A stretch of DNA of 64,000 nucleotides from Hymenobacter sp. DG25A (lineage in GTDB: Bacteria > Bacteroidota > Bacteroidia > Cytophagales > Hymenobacteraceae): positions 1,488,001 to 1,552,000 of the forward strand of contig NZ_CP012623.1 of the NCBI RefSeq assembly GCF_001280305.1, given 5' to 3'. Positions within the stretch are counted from its first letter, which is position 1, and every line of letters starts with the position of its first letter. Under the pieces are notes generated by a model. That model made no database searches and was not told the DNA's origin. It worked only from the letters and a program-made list of their open reading frames with translations. Made by a program: the position numbers and the translations under genes. This document shows, one piece after another, positions 27,587-36,472 of the stretch.

Positions 27587-28843
27587 GTGCAATCAGTTGC
27601 TGCTTATGTGTTCCTGGCCGTTGTCACGCTGTTGCTGGTGTGGCTGCTGGCACGCTTCCGCCAGGAGCGCCGGTTTCGGCGGCGGCCTTATGTAAGCCAC
27701 CTGTTCCGTGGCTGGGAGCAACACCTTCCTCCTACTGAACCCCTATACCGCGTGGCGCTGGTGGGTGATATGGGCGCTGTAGCCACCGATGGCACCGACC
27801 CGGTATTGCGCCTGTTGCATAACTGGGTGCAAACCGCCGGCCCCGCCAGCGGGGTAGTCGTGCTGGGCGATAATGTGTACCCCACCGGTATTCCGCCTCA
27901 GCAAACCCCCGGGCGGCCCGCCGCCGAGCGGCGCCTCGCCAGCCAGCTGGAAGTATTTAAAGGCTACGATGGCAAAGTGGTGTACCTCAGCGGCAACCAC
28001 GACTGGAACAAAGGCCGCCCCGACGGTTATGAATACCTGCTCCGGCAGGAGGAACTGGTAGCTCAATGGCTGCCCCAGGCGCACTACCTGCCGCCCCACG
28101 GGTGCCAGGGCCCGGTAACCTTGCAGCTGGCTCCCGGCCTGTTATTAGTGGTTTTAAACACCCAGTGGTGGGTGCAGCATGGCCGCCGCCCCGAGGGCGT
28201 GCCGGATGGCTGCTCTTCCGATGAGCGTACGCCCTTTCAGCAGTTGTTGCATATTCTCCGGGAAAATCAGCACCAGCGCATTATTGTGGCCGGGCATCAT
28301 CCCTTGTATTCTAATGCCCAGCACGGCGGCAATTTCACTACCCGCCAGCACATGTTTCCGCTGACGGCGCTGCACAAGAAAGCCTACATTCCCCTGCCTG
28401 TTCTGGGCTCTCTGTTCCCCCTCTACCGCACCCTGATTGGGGCCGAGGAAGATATGGCGCATCCGCGCTACCGCCACATGCGGCGGCGTTTGCTGCGCGT
28501 GCTGCGTCAGTTCCCCAACCTGGTTTACGCCGCTGGCCATGACCACAACCTGCAGTATTTTCAACGCTACGGGAGTCATTACCTGGTGAGTGGCTCGGGT
28601 AGCAAAACTGCTTTCGTACAGCCCGGGGGCCAGGCCGCCTTCACGCACGAGCACAAAGGTTTTTTTGCCCTGGAGTACTACGCTAATGGGGAGGTGTGGC
28701 TTCGCACGCTGGAGCCCGGCTCTTCCATAGATAATTCAACCGAAGCCCAGGAGCCATTCCGCTGGCAGCTTCTGGCCGCCGGGGTGTTGCCTATATATGT
28801 TCCGCCGGCACAGGCGTCAGTACACGCAGGCTCCGCGGAATAA
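27587..28843 (+). CDS. Membrane-anchored metallophosphoesterase
   Basis: Calcineurin-type phosphoesterase of about 418 residues with an N-terminal anchor (VAAYVFLAVVTLLLVWLLA). Metal-binding motifs are complete: ALVGDMG, VLGDNVYPTG, YLSGNHDWNKG, VAGHHPLYSN and YAAGHDHNLQYF. The substrate is unknown. The frame can also start at a TTG 21 nt upstream, but that codon overlaps a -7-like sequence (TAGCCTTTG), so the GTG is preferred. The 3' end overlaps the convergent lipid kinase gene by 53 nt. Confidence 0.85.
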   Translation: MQSVAAYVFLAVVTLLLVWLLARFRQERRFRRRPYVSHLFRGWEQHLPPTEPLYRVALVGDMGAVATDGTDPVLRLLHNWVQTAGPASGVVVLGDNVYPTGIPPQQTPGRPAAERRLASQLEVFKGYDGKVVYLSGNHDWNKGRPDGYEYLLRQEELVAQWLPQAHYLPPHGCQGPVTLQLAPGLLLVVLNTQWWVQHGRRPEGVPDGCSSDERTPFQQLLHILRENQHQRIIVAGHHPLYSNAQHGGNFTTRQHMFPLTALHKKAYIPLPVLGSLFPLYRTLIGAEEDMAHPRYRHMRRRLLRVLRQFPNLVYAAGHDHNLQYFQRYGSHYLVSGSGSKTAFVQPGGQAAFTHEHKGFFALEYYANGEVWLRTLEPGSSIDNSTEAQEPFRWQLLAAGVLPIYVPPAQASVHAGSAE

Positions 28844-29693
28844 TTTCAATGTAAATGGGGGTTGGCAGGCTCATGGGCTCCCCATCAATCTGCACCAGAG
28901 CCTCGGTTTGGCCTGGGACCCACACCCGGGCCCAGCGGCAGCTCAGGCGGTGCGTATACACGGAAGCGTCAAAGCTGTCGGTATACAAGCGGTAGAGGAT
29001 ACCGGGGGCGGCGGCGGCCGGGAAGGGCTCAATCACACAGATTTCAAACTGCCCATCGTCCATGCGGCGGTCGGGGTTGATGACCACATTGCTGCCGAAC
29101 GTGTTGGCGTTGGCCACCGTCAGCATAAAGGCTTTTCCTTTAAAGGATTCATGGTCAGTTTCAACCACAAACTCGGCCGGCTCATAGCTCAGGTATTCCT
29201 GCATGGCAATACGCACGTAGGCGCCGGGGCCACGGGTATCGCCGCTGGTAAAGCGCTCTACTACCAGCGCGTTAAATCCCAGATCGGCCAGGTGCGCGGA
29301 GAAGTGCCCGCCTACCCGTAGCGTATCTATTACCCGCACCTCATGCTCCCAGATCAGGCGCAGGGCCAGCTCCGGGTCCTGCGGAATCTGCAGGTCTTTG
29401 GACAGGCCGTTGCCGGAGCCCAGGGGCAGAATACCCAGCAGGGTGTCGGTGCCGGTCAGGTCTTCAGCTACCAGGCTCACGGTGCCGTCGCCACCAGCGG
29501 CAAATACAGCCTCTGGCTGGTGCTGCTGTAGGTGCTGGCGCAGTGCCGCCAGGTCGTTCTGACCGCTGGTATGGAAGAAGCTGGCTTCGCGGCCATGCTC
29601 CATGCAGTAGGCAGTAATTTTCTGCTCCAGTCCTTCCTTTTCAATATCCCCGGAAATGGGATTGAGCACAAACAGCACGGACTTGAATAGCAC
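28791..29693 (-). CDS. Diacylglycerol/lipid kinase (YegS/BmrU family)
   Basis: Cytosolic lipid kinase of 300 residues. FVLNPISGD, the nucleotide loop FAAGGDGTVSLVAEDL and LGILPLGSGNGLSKDLQIP are the DAGK catalytic-domain motifs; the C-terminal beta-sandwich (MLTVANANTFGSN, DDGQFEICVIEP) is also present. Substrate could be diacylglycerol or a sphingolipid base; Bacteroidota make sphingolipids, so both are open. The start codon is GTG. Confidence 0.88.
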   Translation of the reverse strand: MLFKSVLFVLNPISGDIEKEGLEQKITAYCMEHGREASFFHTSGQNDLAALRQHLQQHQPEAVFAAGGDGTVSLVAEDLTGTDTLLGILPLGSGNGLSKDLQIPQDPELALRLIWEHEVRVIDTLRVGGHFSAHLADLGFNALVVERFTSGDTRGPGAYVRIAMQEYLSYEPAEFVVETDHESFKGKAFMLTVANANTFGSNVVINPDRRMDDGQFEICVIEPFPAAAAPGILYRLYTDSFDASVYTHRLSCRWARVWVPGQTEALVQIDGEPMSLPTPIYIEIIPRSLRVLTPVPAEHI

Positions 29694-29721
29694 GGGAAAT
29701 CAACTAAAAAGGTACAGAAAG

Positions 29722-29729
29722 CAAAGGTA
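29722..29729 (-). promoter_or_regulatory. -7 promoter element of lipid kinase gene
   Basis: TACCTTTG on the minus strand, 28 nt before the GTG start. The nearest TTG upstream is 25 nt away, slightly too far for the canonical spacer. Confidence 0.55.
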
Positions 29730-29802
29730 GTCAGATCAGGCCATGCCCGTAAACCAAAACGGCCAACCCAGAAGGTCGGCCGCTGTGGGATATGGGTTGA
29801 TT

Positions 29803-30615
29803 CTAGGGCTTGAGGCCTGCGGGCACGCCACTGGGGAAGTGCTCCTTAATTTCCTGCTGAATCTCCTGCTCCCGGTTGCCGGGGTTTGGGTGGGTCTGCA
29901 TGAACTCGGGGCCGCTGCCACCGCCGCCGGCCTGCTCCAGCACCTGCATTACCTGCAGCATGGCGCGGGGGTCGTAGCCGGCATCACTCACATAGTCTAC
30001 GCCAACCCGGTCGGCTTCCAGCTCATCTTCCCGGCTAAAGCGCAGGGAAACCACCTTGGCAATTGCGGCGGCAATGGCCGCGTTAGCAATGGACCCGCCG
30101 GGGCGGTCGGGGTCGTAGGCAGCAATGCCGGCGGCGCCGGCCAAGCCCTGGGTGAGCTGCGTTTTGGCCAACTGCTCCGCGGAGTGGCGCTGAATTACGT
30201 GGCCCACCTCGTGCGCCAGCACGCCGGCCACCTGGCCTTCTGATTTCAGATTTTTGAGCAGCCCCGCCGTCAGGAAAATCTGCCCGCCGGGCAGCGCAAA
30301 GGCGTTAATGGTCTGCTCATCGGCCAGCAGATAGAAGTTGAACTTGTAGGGCGAGCGGGAGGCCGGCGACCCTTGCACAATAGCCTGCCCAATGCGGCTG
30401 ACTGCCTCCTGTGCCTGCTTATCGGGGTGCAGGCCGCCGTATTGTTGCGCCATTTCCGGTGCTGCTTTAAGGCCGAGGGCAATTTCATCCTCCGTACTCA
30501 GATTCACGTGTTGCTCCTCGCCGGTTACGGGGTTGGTTTGCCGGTTGCAGTAGTAGGTAATAAATGAAAACCCTGCAACAACCAGGGCTATCAGATATCG
30601 AAAGCTTCCTCTCAT
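29803..30615 (-). CDS. M48 family metalloprotease, membrane-associated
   Basis: Zinc endopeptidase of 270 residues with an N-terminal signal (RYLIALVVAGFSFITYYC, a possible but imperfect lipobox). The active site LAHEVGHVIQRHS is near residue 134, the third ligand in REDELEADRVGVDYV, and the preceding strand is FALPGGQIFLTAGLL. It is of the BepA/YfgC type without a TPR tail. The start was set at MRGSFRYL; 13 upstream codons lack signal character. Confidence 0.88.
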   Translation of the reverse strand: MRGSFRYLIALVVAGFSFITYYCNRQTNPVTGEEQHVNLSTEDEIALGLKAAPEMAQQYGGLHPDKQAQEAVSRIGQAIVQGSPASRSPYKFNFYLLADEQTINAFALPGGQIFLTAGLLKNLKSEGQVAGVLAHEVGHVIQRHSAEQLAKTQLTQGLAGAAGIAAYDPDRPGGSIANAAIAAAIAKVVSLRFSREDELEADRVGVDYVSDAGYDPRAMLQVMQVLEQAGGGGSGPEFMQTHPNPGNREQEIQQEIKEHFPSGVPAGLKP

Positions 30616-30837
30616 GATGGGTGGTGATGAATGTCGAAAAAGTGGATGCCGCACATACCTAAAGTGCGGTTATGCCCAGTGTAACGAGAAGCCTGCAACA
30701 GGGTTGCCCGGGGCTACGGCGCATTTTCAGGGCCCACAGACAGCCAAATTCTTACCGTTATCGTATCAGGCTTACCCTAGTGCCGGATTCCCTCCGGTAT
30801 ATCCTCTCTCCTTCTTTAACAAAACACGAAGCAGCAT

Positions 30838-31032
30838 ATGAACCAGAAACGCACATTTGGCGCTATCCTCACAATTCTGGGAATTGTGGGCATTATTTAC
30901 GGCGCGCTGGGTTTCCTGCAAATTGCCGGAGTAGCCCTCGGTAAGCTTAACTCTATTGTTCCCTTTGTAATCGGCCTGATTTTCTTCTTTGCCGGTATCA
31001 ACCTGGTAAAAGCCACCGGAGACCGGGCTTAG
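30838..31032 (+). CDS. Small two-helix membrane protein
   Basis: 64-residue protein with two hydrophobic helices (AILTILGIVGIIYGALGFL and IVPFVIGLIFFFAGINLV) joined by a short loop; both ends are charged. No family is assigned with certainty, but small Bacteroidota membrane proteins of this design are common. A strong terminator follows, supporting a real transcription unit. Confidence 0.75.
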   Translation: MNQKRTFGAILTILGIVGIIYGALGFLQIAGVALGKLNSIVPFVIGLIFFFAGINLVKATGDRA

Positions 31033-31061
31033 CCTGGCTACCAAGCCCATTATACATTCAT

Positions 31062-31096
31062 AAAAAAGCCCCTGACGCAGTGTCAGGGGCTTTTTT
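31062..31096. terminator. Bidirectional terminator
   Basis: AAAAAAGCCCCTGAC / GTCAGGGGCTTTTTT with a 5-nt loop, between convergent genes. Confidence 0.9.
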
Positions 31097-31120
31097 ATTT
31101 TCATTTCAGCTAATCACTGA

Positions 31121-31933
31121 TTAGCTGCCGGTGGCCAGACCCCGCTGCTGCGCAAAAAAGGAAAGGGCCGAATCAATGGTGAGCCAGTTGGAGCTGTACT
31201 CCACTTGCTCCGGCGCATGGGCATAAATAACCGTGCCCCGCTTAATGTCCTGAATAATGGCCGAAGACTGATTAGCCGGTAAGGCCGGGCAACCCTGGCT
31301 GCGGCCCAGGCGGCCGTGCTGCCGCACAAACTGCTCGCTTACATAGTCGGCGCCGTGCACCACCACGGCCCGGTCCGTTACATTGGAATTGTATGCCGCA
31401 TCCATCCCGCGCAGCTTCAGCGAAAGGCCATGTTTGCCGGTGTAGGTAGGGCCGGTGATAAAAAAGCCTACGCTGCTCATTTCCGAGCCGGGCCGGTTGG
31501 AGAAAGTGCGGGCCATGTTTTCGCCGGTATTCTTGCCGTGCGCTACCAGGGTATGATGCAGCAGGCGGTTGTGCTCGAGGTCAATTACCCACAGGCGCTT
31601 CTGGGAGCTGGGCCGGCTGAAATCGATAATAGTGAGGACCGGGCGCAACGGTGAGGAAGGGTTGCGCTGCTGTAAATTGTAATATCCTAACAATGCTTTG
31701 CGGTATACTGCGGGCTGCAGGCCAGTTGTCGTTAAGCGTGCGGCAACATAGCTGCGCACCACATCCTCTTCAAAAGCGGCCAAGTACATCATCCGGCGGG
31801 CGTCGCTCAGCTCGCCTTTATTACCCCGGGAAGGCTTGTAGGCAGCTGTTTCAGTAGCCGTAACCGATACGGAGGTGGAAAGCGTAAGCAGCGAGAAAAA
31901 CAGGCTGGCGAAGACAGTGGGCATGGAGCGCAT
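31121..31933 (-). CDS. Murein L,D-transpeptidase catalytic domain protein
   Basis: Exported 270-residue protein (signal MPTVFASLFFSLLTLSTSVSV). The catalytic stretch VVVHGADYVSEQFVRQHGRL followed by GRSQGCPALP carries the His and nucleophilic Cys (about 215) of the YkuD-like L,D-transpeptidase family found in Bacteroidota, which makes 3-3 cross-links or attaches proteins to peptidoglycan. The upstream block KRLWVIDLEHNRLLHHTLVA is the usual first strand pair. An in-frame ATG three codons in is an equally good start. Confidence 0.87.
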   Translation of the reverse strand: MRSMPTVFASLFFSLLTLSTSVSVTATETAAYKPSRGNKGELSDARRMMYLAAFEEDVVRSYVAARLTTTGLQPAVYRKALLGYYNLQQRNPSSPLRPVLTIIDFSRPSSQKRLWVIDLEHNRLLHHTLVAHGKNTGENMARTFSNRPGSEMSSVGFFITGPTYTGKHGLSLKLRGMDAAYNSNVTDRAVVVHGADYVSEQFVRQHGRLGRSQGCPALPANQSSAIIQDIKRGTVIYAHAPEQVEYSSNWLTIDSALSFFAQQRGLATGS

Positions 31934-32043
31934 AAACGGCAGAGCTTCGGAAGTCAGAGTTAGGAGTCAACGCAAGGAATACAAAAATAGTATTTTAGCG
32001 CCGGATGGCTCCCCAACGTCGGGGAAACTGTTCTTGGTTCCCT

Positions 32044-32439
32044 ATGGCCTATCGATATATTTTTGCTTTTGTGATTCCGGGTACCTTTCTGCTTAGCAGT
32101 TGCGGACACGATATTTCAGCCATTGCCGGTTTTGATGCGGCTGCCTGGCGCAACGATGCTTTTGCCTGCCAGGACCAGCGGCGCGCCCAATTGGCGGCGC
32201 TGGAGAAAGGACGGGAAAAGCTCTACGGAGCCCGCACGGCCGCCGTGGAGCAGCTCCTGGGCCGGCCAGATCGGCTGGAGCTTTCCACCCAAACGGAGAA
32301 AGTATATTTTTATTATGTGCAGCCGGGCGCTCAGTGTGCCCCCAACCGCCCGGCAGGCAACAGCGCGCAGCTCACGCTCCGCTTTGACCCCCTGGGCCGG
32401 GTTTCGGAAGTCATTATTCCAACGGCGCCTGCTCAGTAG
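32044..32439 (+). CDS. Small lipoprotein, BamE/SmpA-like pattern
   Basis: 131-residue lipoprotein (MAYRYIFAFVIPGTFLLSSC). The mature part has a helix rich in Arg/Lys/Glu (RRAQLAALEKGREKLYGART) then VEQLLGRPDRLELS and KVYFYYVQPGAQC, LRFDPLGRVSEVII. The LGxPD then YxY then F-x-x-x-G-x-V order resembles BamE/SmpA-fold lipoproteins, but the match is weak. Thirteen codons upstream of the chosen ATG do not fit a signal peptide. Confidence 0.65.
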   Translation: MAYRYIFAFVIPGTFLLSSCGHDISAIAGFDAAAWRNDAFACQDQRRAQLAALEKGREKLYGARTAAVEQLLGRPDRLELSTQTEKVYFYYVQPGAQCAPNRPAGNSAQLTLRFDPLGRVSEVIIPTAPAQ

Positions 32440-32453
32440 CCATTGGGGACAAT

Positions 32454-32488
32454 AAAAAAGGCGGCTCCGATAGGGAGCCGCCTTTTTT
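32454..32488. terminator. Bidirectional terminator
   Basis: AAAAAAGGCGGCTCC / GGAGCCGCCTTTTTT between convergent genes. Confidence 0.9.
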
Positions 32489-32505
32489 ATTTTAAGTGCG
32501 TGTGA

Positions 32506-32910
32506 TTATCCGAGGCCATTTTCATGGGGGTCGGTTTCGGGCTCGGCGGGTTGCTGTACCTGAATAAACTGATCCAGCTGAGCCGGCGTCAGAATGCGGC
32601 GGCACTGCTGCTCATAGTACAGGTCCAGCTCCGATAGCCGGGCCCGCTGCTGCTCCGGATCATCCTGATACAGCCACAGAATCTCATCCTGGCGGGCCAG
32701 GCGCGCCTGGTTGATAACGCGCAGCCGCTCATACTGGCTGGCATTCAGCTGTAGTGTGCGGCTCATGTCCCGGGTCAGGATAATGGCCCGCAGGTGTAGC
32801 ATCCGGTTATTGGCGGGTGTGGGCAGCTCCGCGAGCCGGTCGCTGGATTGGGCCGAAACCTGGCCGGCAGCGCTCCACATCAGCGCCAGAAAAAACAATA
32901 GGGCCTTCAT
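32506..32910 (-). CDS. Spy/CpxP-like small periplasmic protein (copy 1)
   Basis: Exported 134-residue helical protein: signal MKALLFFLALMWSAAGQVSA, cleavage near AQ. The mature sequence ILTRDMSRTLQLNASQYERL, then RLSELDLYYEQQCRRILTPA, repeats the plan of two other genes in the window (48478, 49117): an L-x-L-x-x-x-Q-Y start-of-helix motif and an ILTPxQ end motif. That matches the LTxxQ logic of Spy/CpxP chaperones. Function is inferred only. Low conservation of side chains suggests old duplications. Confidence 0.65.
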   Translation of the reverse strand: MKALLFFLALMWSAAGQVSAQSSDRLAELPTPANNRMLHLRAIILTRDMSRTLQLNASQYERLRVINQARLARQDEILWLYQDDPEQQRARLSELDLYYEQQCRRILTPAQLDQFIQVQQPAEPETDPHENGLG

Positions 32911-33085
32911 AACGGTGGTAAAAAGAGCAGAAAAATTTGGATGCAATAGGTGCTTCCTAACGAGTCTGGCGGGCAGATAAGTTCCTAAACTCATCCTTGA
33001 GCGGACAACTAAAAATATAAATAAAATTTAAAATTAAAAAGGTTAAACCATATTTTATTTTCACGAATTGACTCGCTCAATCCAT

Positions 33086-33116
33086 AAAAAAACCGCTCCC
33101 GGACCGGAAGCGGTTT
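33086..33116 (-). terminator. Terminator of DUF4199 gene
   Basis: On the minus strand AAACCGCT / AGCGGTTT stem followed by a T7 run. Confidence 0.85.
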
Positions 33117-33138
33117 CAAGAGTAAGCCGACCGTAGCC

Positions 33139-33609
33139 CTACTCCACTCCTTCCATAGGCATGTGGTCGGGGCTTTTGAAATACTGCATGGCAATCAGGG
33201 AAATAATGACCCCTGACATGGCCCCCTGCAGGATAATGGCCAGGAAAGCTATGGTCACCGATAAGTCAAAGCCGAATAAGTCGCTGGCCCGCAGCTGCTC
33301 CATCAGGTTTGGGTTGATAATGACGTAAATTATAAAGCAGAAGCCAAACGCTACGGAGGCCACAATAGCGGTGAGAATACCCGTTCCAAAGCCATGCAGG
33401 TAAGCAATGCGCCCATCGCGGGCGCGCTTAAAGCGGGCAATAGCGGCACAGATACCCACGGCCAGAATAAGCGCATTCAGGTAGCTCAGCTCAATCCGGT
33501 CGGCGTACCCCAGCAAGGTGGCAATGAGGAAGTAAATCAACATAGCCGCGGCCGTGTACAGGCCATACCGAACCCCATTGTTTTCCGGTGTAATCCGAAC
33601 ATCGCTCAT
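33139..33609 (-). CDS. DUF4199-like membrane protein
   Basis: 156-residue inner-membrane protein with four hydrophobic helices (YGLYTAAAMLIYFLIATLLG; YLNALILAVGICAAIARF; ILTAIVASVAFGFCFIIYVI; AFLAIILQGAMSGVIISLIA). The segment ARFKRARDGRIAYLHGFGTG between helices 2 and 3 is characteristic of DUF4199 proteins of Bacteroidota. No function is known. Confidence 0.8.
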   Translation of the reverse strand: MSDVRITPENNGVRYGLYTAAAMLIYFLIATLLGYADRIELSYLNALILAVGICAAIARFKRARDGRIAYLHGFGTGILTAIVASVAFGFCFIIYVIINPNLMEQLRASDLFGFDLSVTIAFLAIILQGAMSGVIISLIAMQYFKSPDHMPMEGVE

Positions 33610-33952
33610 AACAGGAAGTGTAAACAGATGGAAGGGTTATGAAAACGCGCCTGCCACCGATACCTCACCTATTCCGGGCAATGGAGCGCTGGCAATAAAG
33701 GCTTTTTACTATACTACTTTCACTGTGTGGTTGTTGTGTCATCGACCCAGAATTTTCGGCGGTAGCCGCCTGAAACACGGGCGGTTAGCAAACACCTGAC
33801 AGTGAGGGAGCAAAAAAGAGGGAAGCCGTGTTTCTTAGGACCTGAAGCTGGGCTTGTTAGCTCTTCTGCGGGCAATTTTTCGTACCTTTGCGGGCCGTTA
33901 AGCGCCAGCAGGCTCACCGGTCCATTTTTCTGCTTTTAGTCTTTCCCATTAT
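33610..33952. other. Intergenic region before ABC-F gene
   Basis: 343 nt between divergent genes. It contains a perfect -7 element at 33883-33890 that serves the ABC-F gene. No other structure or small gene was recognised. Confidence 0.4.
33883..33890 (+). promoter_or_regulatory. -7 promoter element of ABC-F gene
   Basis: TACCTTTG, exact match, 62 nt before the ATG. The nearest TTG (33854-33856) has a 26-nt spacer, longer than usual. Confidence 0.55.
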
Positions 33953-35575
33953 ATGATCAGTACCACCAATGTGAGCTTGCGCTATGGAAAGCGCGTATTG
34001 TTTGAAGATGTAACCATCAAATTCATGCCCGGCAACGTGTATGGCCTCATTGGGGCTAACGGTGCGGGTAAGTCTACCTTTCTGAAGATTCTTTCCGGCG
34101 AGATTGAGCCCAACACGGGCTCGGTGGATATGCCGAAGGGGGCGCGTTTGTCGGTACTGAAGCAGAACCAGTTTGCCTACGATGCCTCCCCCGTGCTCCA
34201 GACCGTGATTATGGGCCACACGCGCCTGTGGAAGGTGATGGAGGAAAAAGACGCCCTTTACGCTAAAGCCGACTTCTCCGACGCCGACGGCGAGCGGGCC
34301 GCCGTGCTGGAAGGCGAGTTTGCCGACCTGGAAGGCTGGAATGCCGAGTATGAAGCCGCTGAGCTGCTTTCCGGCCTGGGCATTGGCGAAGACAAGCATT
34401 TTACCCTGATGGGCGACCTGGGCACCTCCGACAAGGTGCGCGTGCTGCTGGCGCAGGCTCTGTTTGGCAACCCCGACGTACTGCTGCTGGACGAACCCAC
34501 CAACGGCCTGGACGCGGAAACCGTGCTGTGGCTGGAAAACTTCCTCGATTCGTTCCAGAACACGGTTATCGTGGTCAGCCACGACCGCCACTTCCTGGAT
34601 GCCGTGTGTAACTACATGGCCGATCTGGACTTCTCTAAAATCACCATGTACCCCGGCAACTACTCGTTCTGGTACGAGTCGTCGCAGCTGGCTTTGCGCC
34701 AGCGCCAGGATATCAACAAGAAGACCGAAGACAAGCGCAAGGAACTGGAAGAATTTGTGCGCCGCTTCTCGGCCAACGCTTCCAAGTCCAAGCAGGCTAC
34801 TTCGCGCCAGAAACTGCTGCAGAAGCTTACCCTGGAAGAAATCAAGCCTTCCTCGCGCAAGTACCCTTACATAGCCTTCAAGCCTGAACGCGAAGCCGGC
34901 AACCAGCTGCTCACGGTAGAAAACCTGAGCGCCTCGGTAGACGGGCAGACGATTTTCCGCAACGTGTCTTTCTCCCTCGATAAGAAAGACAAAGTGGCCA
35001 TCATCAGCCGCGATGACCGGGCCGCTTCTCTCCTCTTCGACATCCTGTTTGAGCAGACCCAGCCCAAAACCGGCACCTTTAAGTGGGGTACCACCATCAC
35101 GCCCAGCTATTTCCCCAAGGAAAACGAGAAGTTCTTTGACACTGACCTGAACCTGGTGGACTGGCTGCGCCAGTACAGCGTGGAGAAGGACGAATCCTTT
35201 ATCCGGGGCTTCCTGGGCCGCATGCTGTTCTCCGGTGAAGAGTCGCAGAAGAAATCCAACGTGCTGAGCGGTGGCGAGAAGGTGCGCTGCATGCTGTCCA
35301 AAATGATGATGGAAGGCGGCAACGTGTTGGTAATGGACGACCCCACGAACCACTTGGACCTGGAAAGCATCACGGCCCTGAACAACTCCCTGCAGGAGTT
35401 TAATGGCTCGCTGATCTTTGCCTCCCACGACTTACAGGTGGTGGAAACCGTAGCAAATCGTATTATTGAGCTGACGCCCGATGGCATCATCGACCGCCGC
35501 ATGCATTATGAAGAGTATCTGGCCGATGATAACATTAAGGTGCAGCGTCAGCGCATGTATCAACTTGTATCCTAA
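33953..35575 (+). CDS. ABC-F family ATPase, YbiT-like
   Basis: Ribosome-associated ABC-F ATPase of 540 residues with two nucleotide-binding domains joined by the linker (KTEDKRKELEEFVRRFSANA; SKSKQATSRQKLLQKL), as in E. coli YbiT. NBD1 has a good Walker A (GANGAGKST, 34-42) and Walker B (LLLDEPTNGLD) but its signature reads LGTSDK. NBD2 has a normal signature (LSGGEK, about 438) but its P-loop position reads IISRDDRAASLL (about 349-360) and its Walker B ends MDDP instead of MDEP. Thus one composite site looks intact and the other lost. Its barrel-protein neighbour starts 15 nt later. Confidence 0.9.
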   Translation: MISTTNVSLRYGKRVLFEDVTIKFMPGNVYGLIGANGAGKSTFLKILSGEIEPNTGSVDMPKGARLSVLKQNQFAYDASPVLQTVIMGHTRLWKVMEEKDALYAKADFSDADGERAAVLEGEFADLEGWNAEYEAAELLSGLGIGEDKHFTLMGDLGTSDKVRVLLAQALFGNPDVLLLDEPTNGLDAETVLWLENFLDSFQNTVIVVSHDRHFLDAVCNYMADLDFSKITMYPGNYSFWYESSQLALRQRQDINKKTEDKRKELEEFVRRFSANASKSKQATSRQKLLQKLTLEEIKPSSRKYPYIAFKPEREAGNQLLTVENLSASVDGQTIFRNVSFSLDKKDKVAIISRDDRAASLLFDILFEQTQPKTGTFKWGTTITPSYFPKENEKFFDTDLNLVDWLRQYSVEKDESFIRGFLGRMLFSGEESQKKSNVLSGGEKVRCMLSKMMMEGGNVLVMDDPTNHLDLESITALNNSLQEFNGSLIFASHDLQVVETVANRIIELTPDGIIDRRMHYEEYLADDNIKVQRQRMYQLVS

Positions 35576-35590
35576 GCCCGTTATCCGGTT

Positions 35591-36376
35591 ATGAAACATC
35601 TTCTGCTTACGGCTATGTGCGGCGGCTTTGTGCTGCTTGCGGCTCCCTCGGTTCAGGCCCAGCGTACGGATAGTACCCGCACGGTAAAGCCCCAGCTGAA
35701 CACAGCCCCGCCCGCGGCGCCTACGCAAGCGCCGCAGCCACAACCGCAGCCTCAGCAGCAGGTGCCCGTACCGGCCCCCACGGAGCAATATCCTCAGCCT
35801 AGTCAGAATAGTCCTTCCGGGTTAGAACTTCCGCCGCAGCCCAAAGCGGCGGAAGCCCCCCAGAGCAAGTATTTCCTGTACACCAACTTCGGGCTGGGGT
35901 ACAATAGCTACTACGGCGACGGGCAGTTTAACGCGAGTATTGCGCCGGCTATTGGCTACCGGGTTTCCGAGCGTTTCGCCATTGGGCCGGGCCTCAGTTA
36001 TTCGTATATCCAGCAGAATTACTCCAGTTTCAATCAGCAGGCATACGGTTACCCTAAGCGGATTGTGTATAATAACTTAGGCCTCAAAGCCTTTGCTCAG
36101 CTCATCGTGTATAAAGAATTCTTTTTGCACGCTGAGTACGAGGTAACCCGCCTTAAAGGCAAAGCAACCGATGTAAATGGCCGGGTGTACACACAATCTA
36201 CCACCGCCAATACTCCTTTAGCCGGGGGTGGTTACCGTACCCGTTTCGGCAACCGGGCGGCGGCCGATATTGTGGTCCTGTATAACTTCAACGATGGTAT
36301 TGACAATGCCGGCAACCGGAATTCGCCCTATGGCCAGCCGGAAATCCGGTTCAACTTCCTGTTTGATCTGAAATAG
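35591..36376 (+). CDS. Secreted outer-membrane beta-barrel protein
   Basis: Exported 261-residue protein: signal MKHLLLTAMCGGFVLLAAPS cut near VQAQ; a Pro/Gln/Ala-rich linker (residues about 35-85, many PQP repeats); then a barrel-like part with amphipathic strands (YFLYTNFGLGYNSYYGDG, FAIGPGLSYSYIQ, FFLHAEYEVTRL) and a terminal strand PEIRFNFLFDLK ending in an aromatic-containing C-terminus. It probably sits in the outer membrane; the role is unknown. Co-transcribed with the ABC-F gene, judging by the 15-nt gap and shared terminator. Confidence 0.72.
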   Translation: MKHLLLTAMCGGFVLLAAPSVQAQRTDSTRTVKPQLNTAPPAAPTQAPQPQPQPQQQVPVPAPTEQYPQPSQNSPSGLELPPQPKAAEAPQSKYFLYTNFGLGYNSYYGDGQFNASIAPAIGYRVSERFAIGPGLSYSYIQQNYSSFNQQAYGYPKRIVYNNLGLKAFAQLIVYKEFFLHAEYEVTRLKGKATDVNGRVYTQSTTANTPLAGGGYRTRFGNRAAADIVVLYNFNDGIDNAGNRNSPYGQPEIRFNFLFDLK

Positions 36377-36393
36377 ACCAACCACTATAAACC

Positions 36394-36429
36394 ACAAAAA
36401 AGGCCGCTCAGATGAGCGGCCTTTTTTGT
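36394..36429. terminator. Bidirectional terminator
   Basis: 17-bp perfect stem ACAAAAAAGGCCGCTCA / TGAGCGGCCTTTTTTGT between the barrel gene (+) and the 53-aa gene (-). Confidence 0.9.
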
Positions 36430-36472
36430 TGGGGCATATCCGAAGATAAGCCGATATAACCGATTGTTTCGG

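Noticed and set aside
33914..35428. 504-codon open frame on the minus strand
   Set aside because: Antisense to the ABC-F gene, which has clear Walker motifs.
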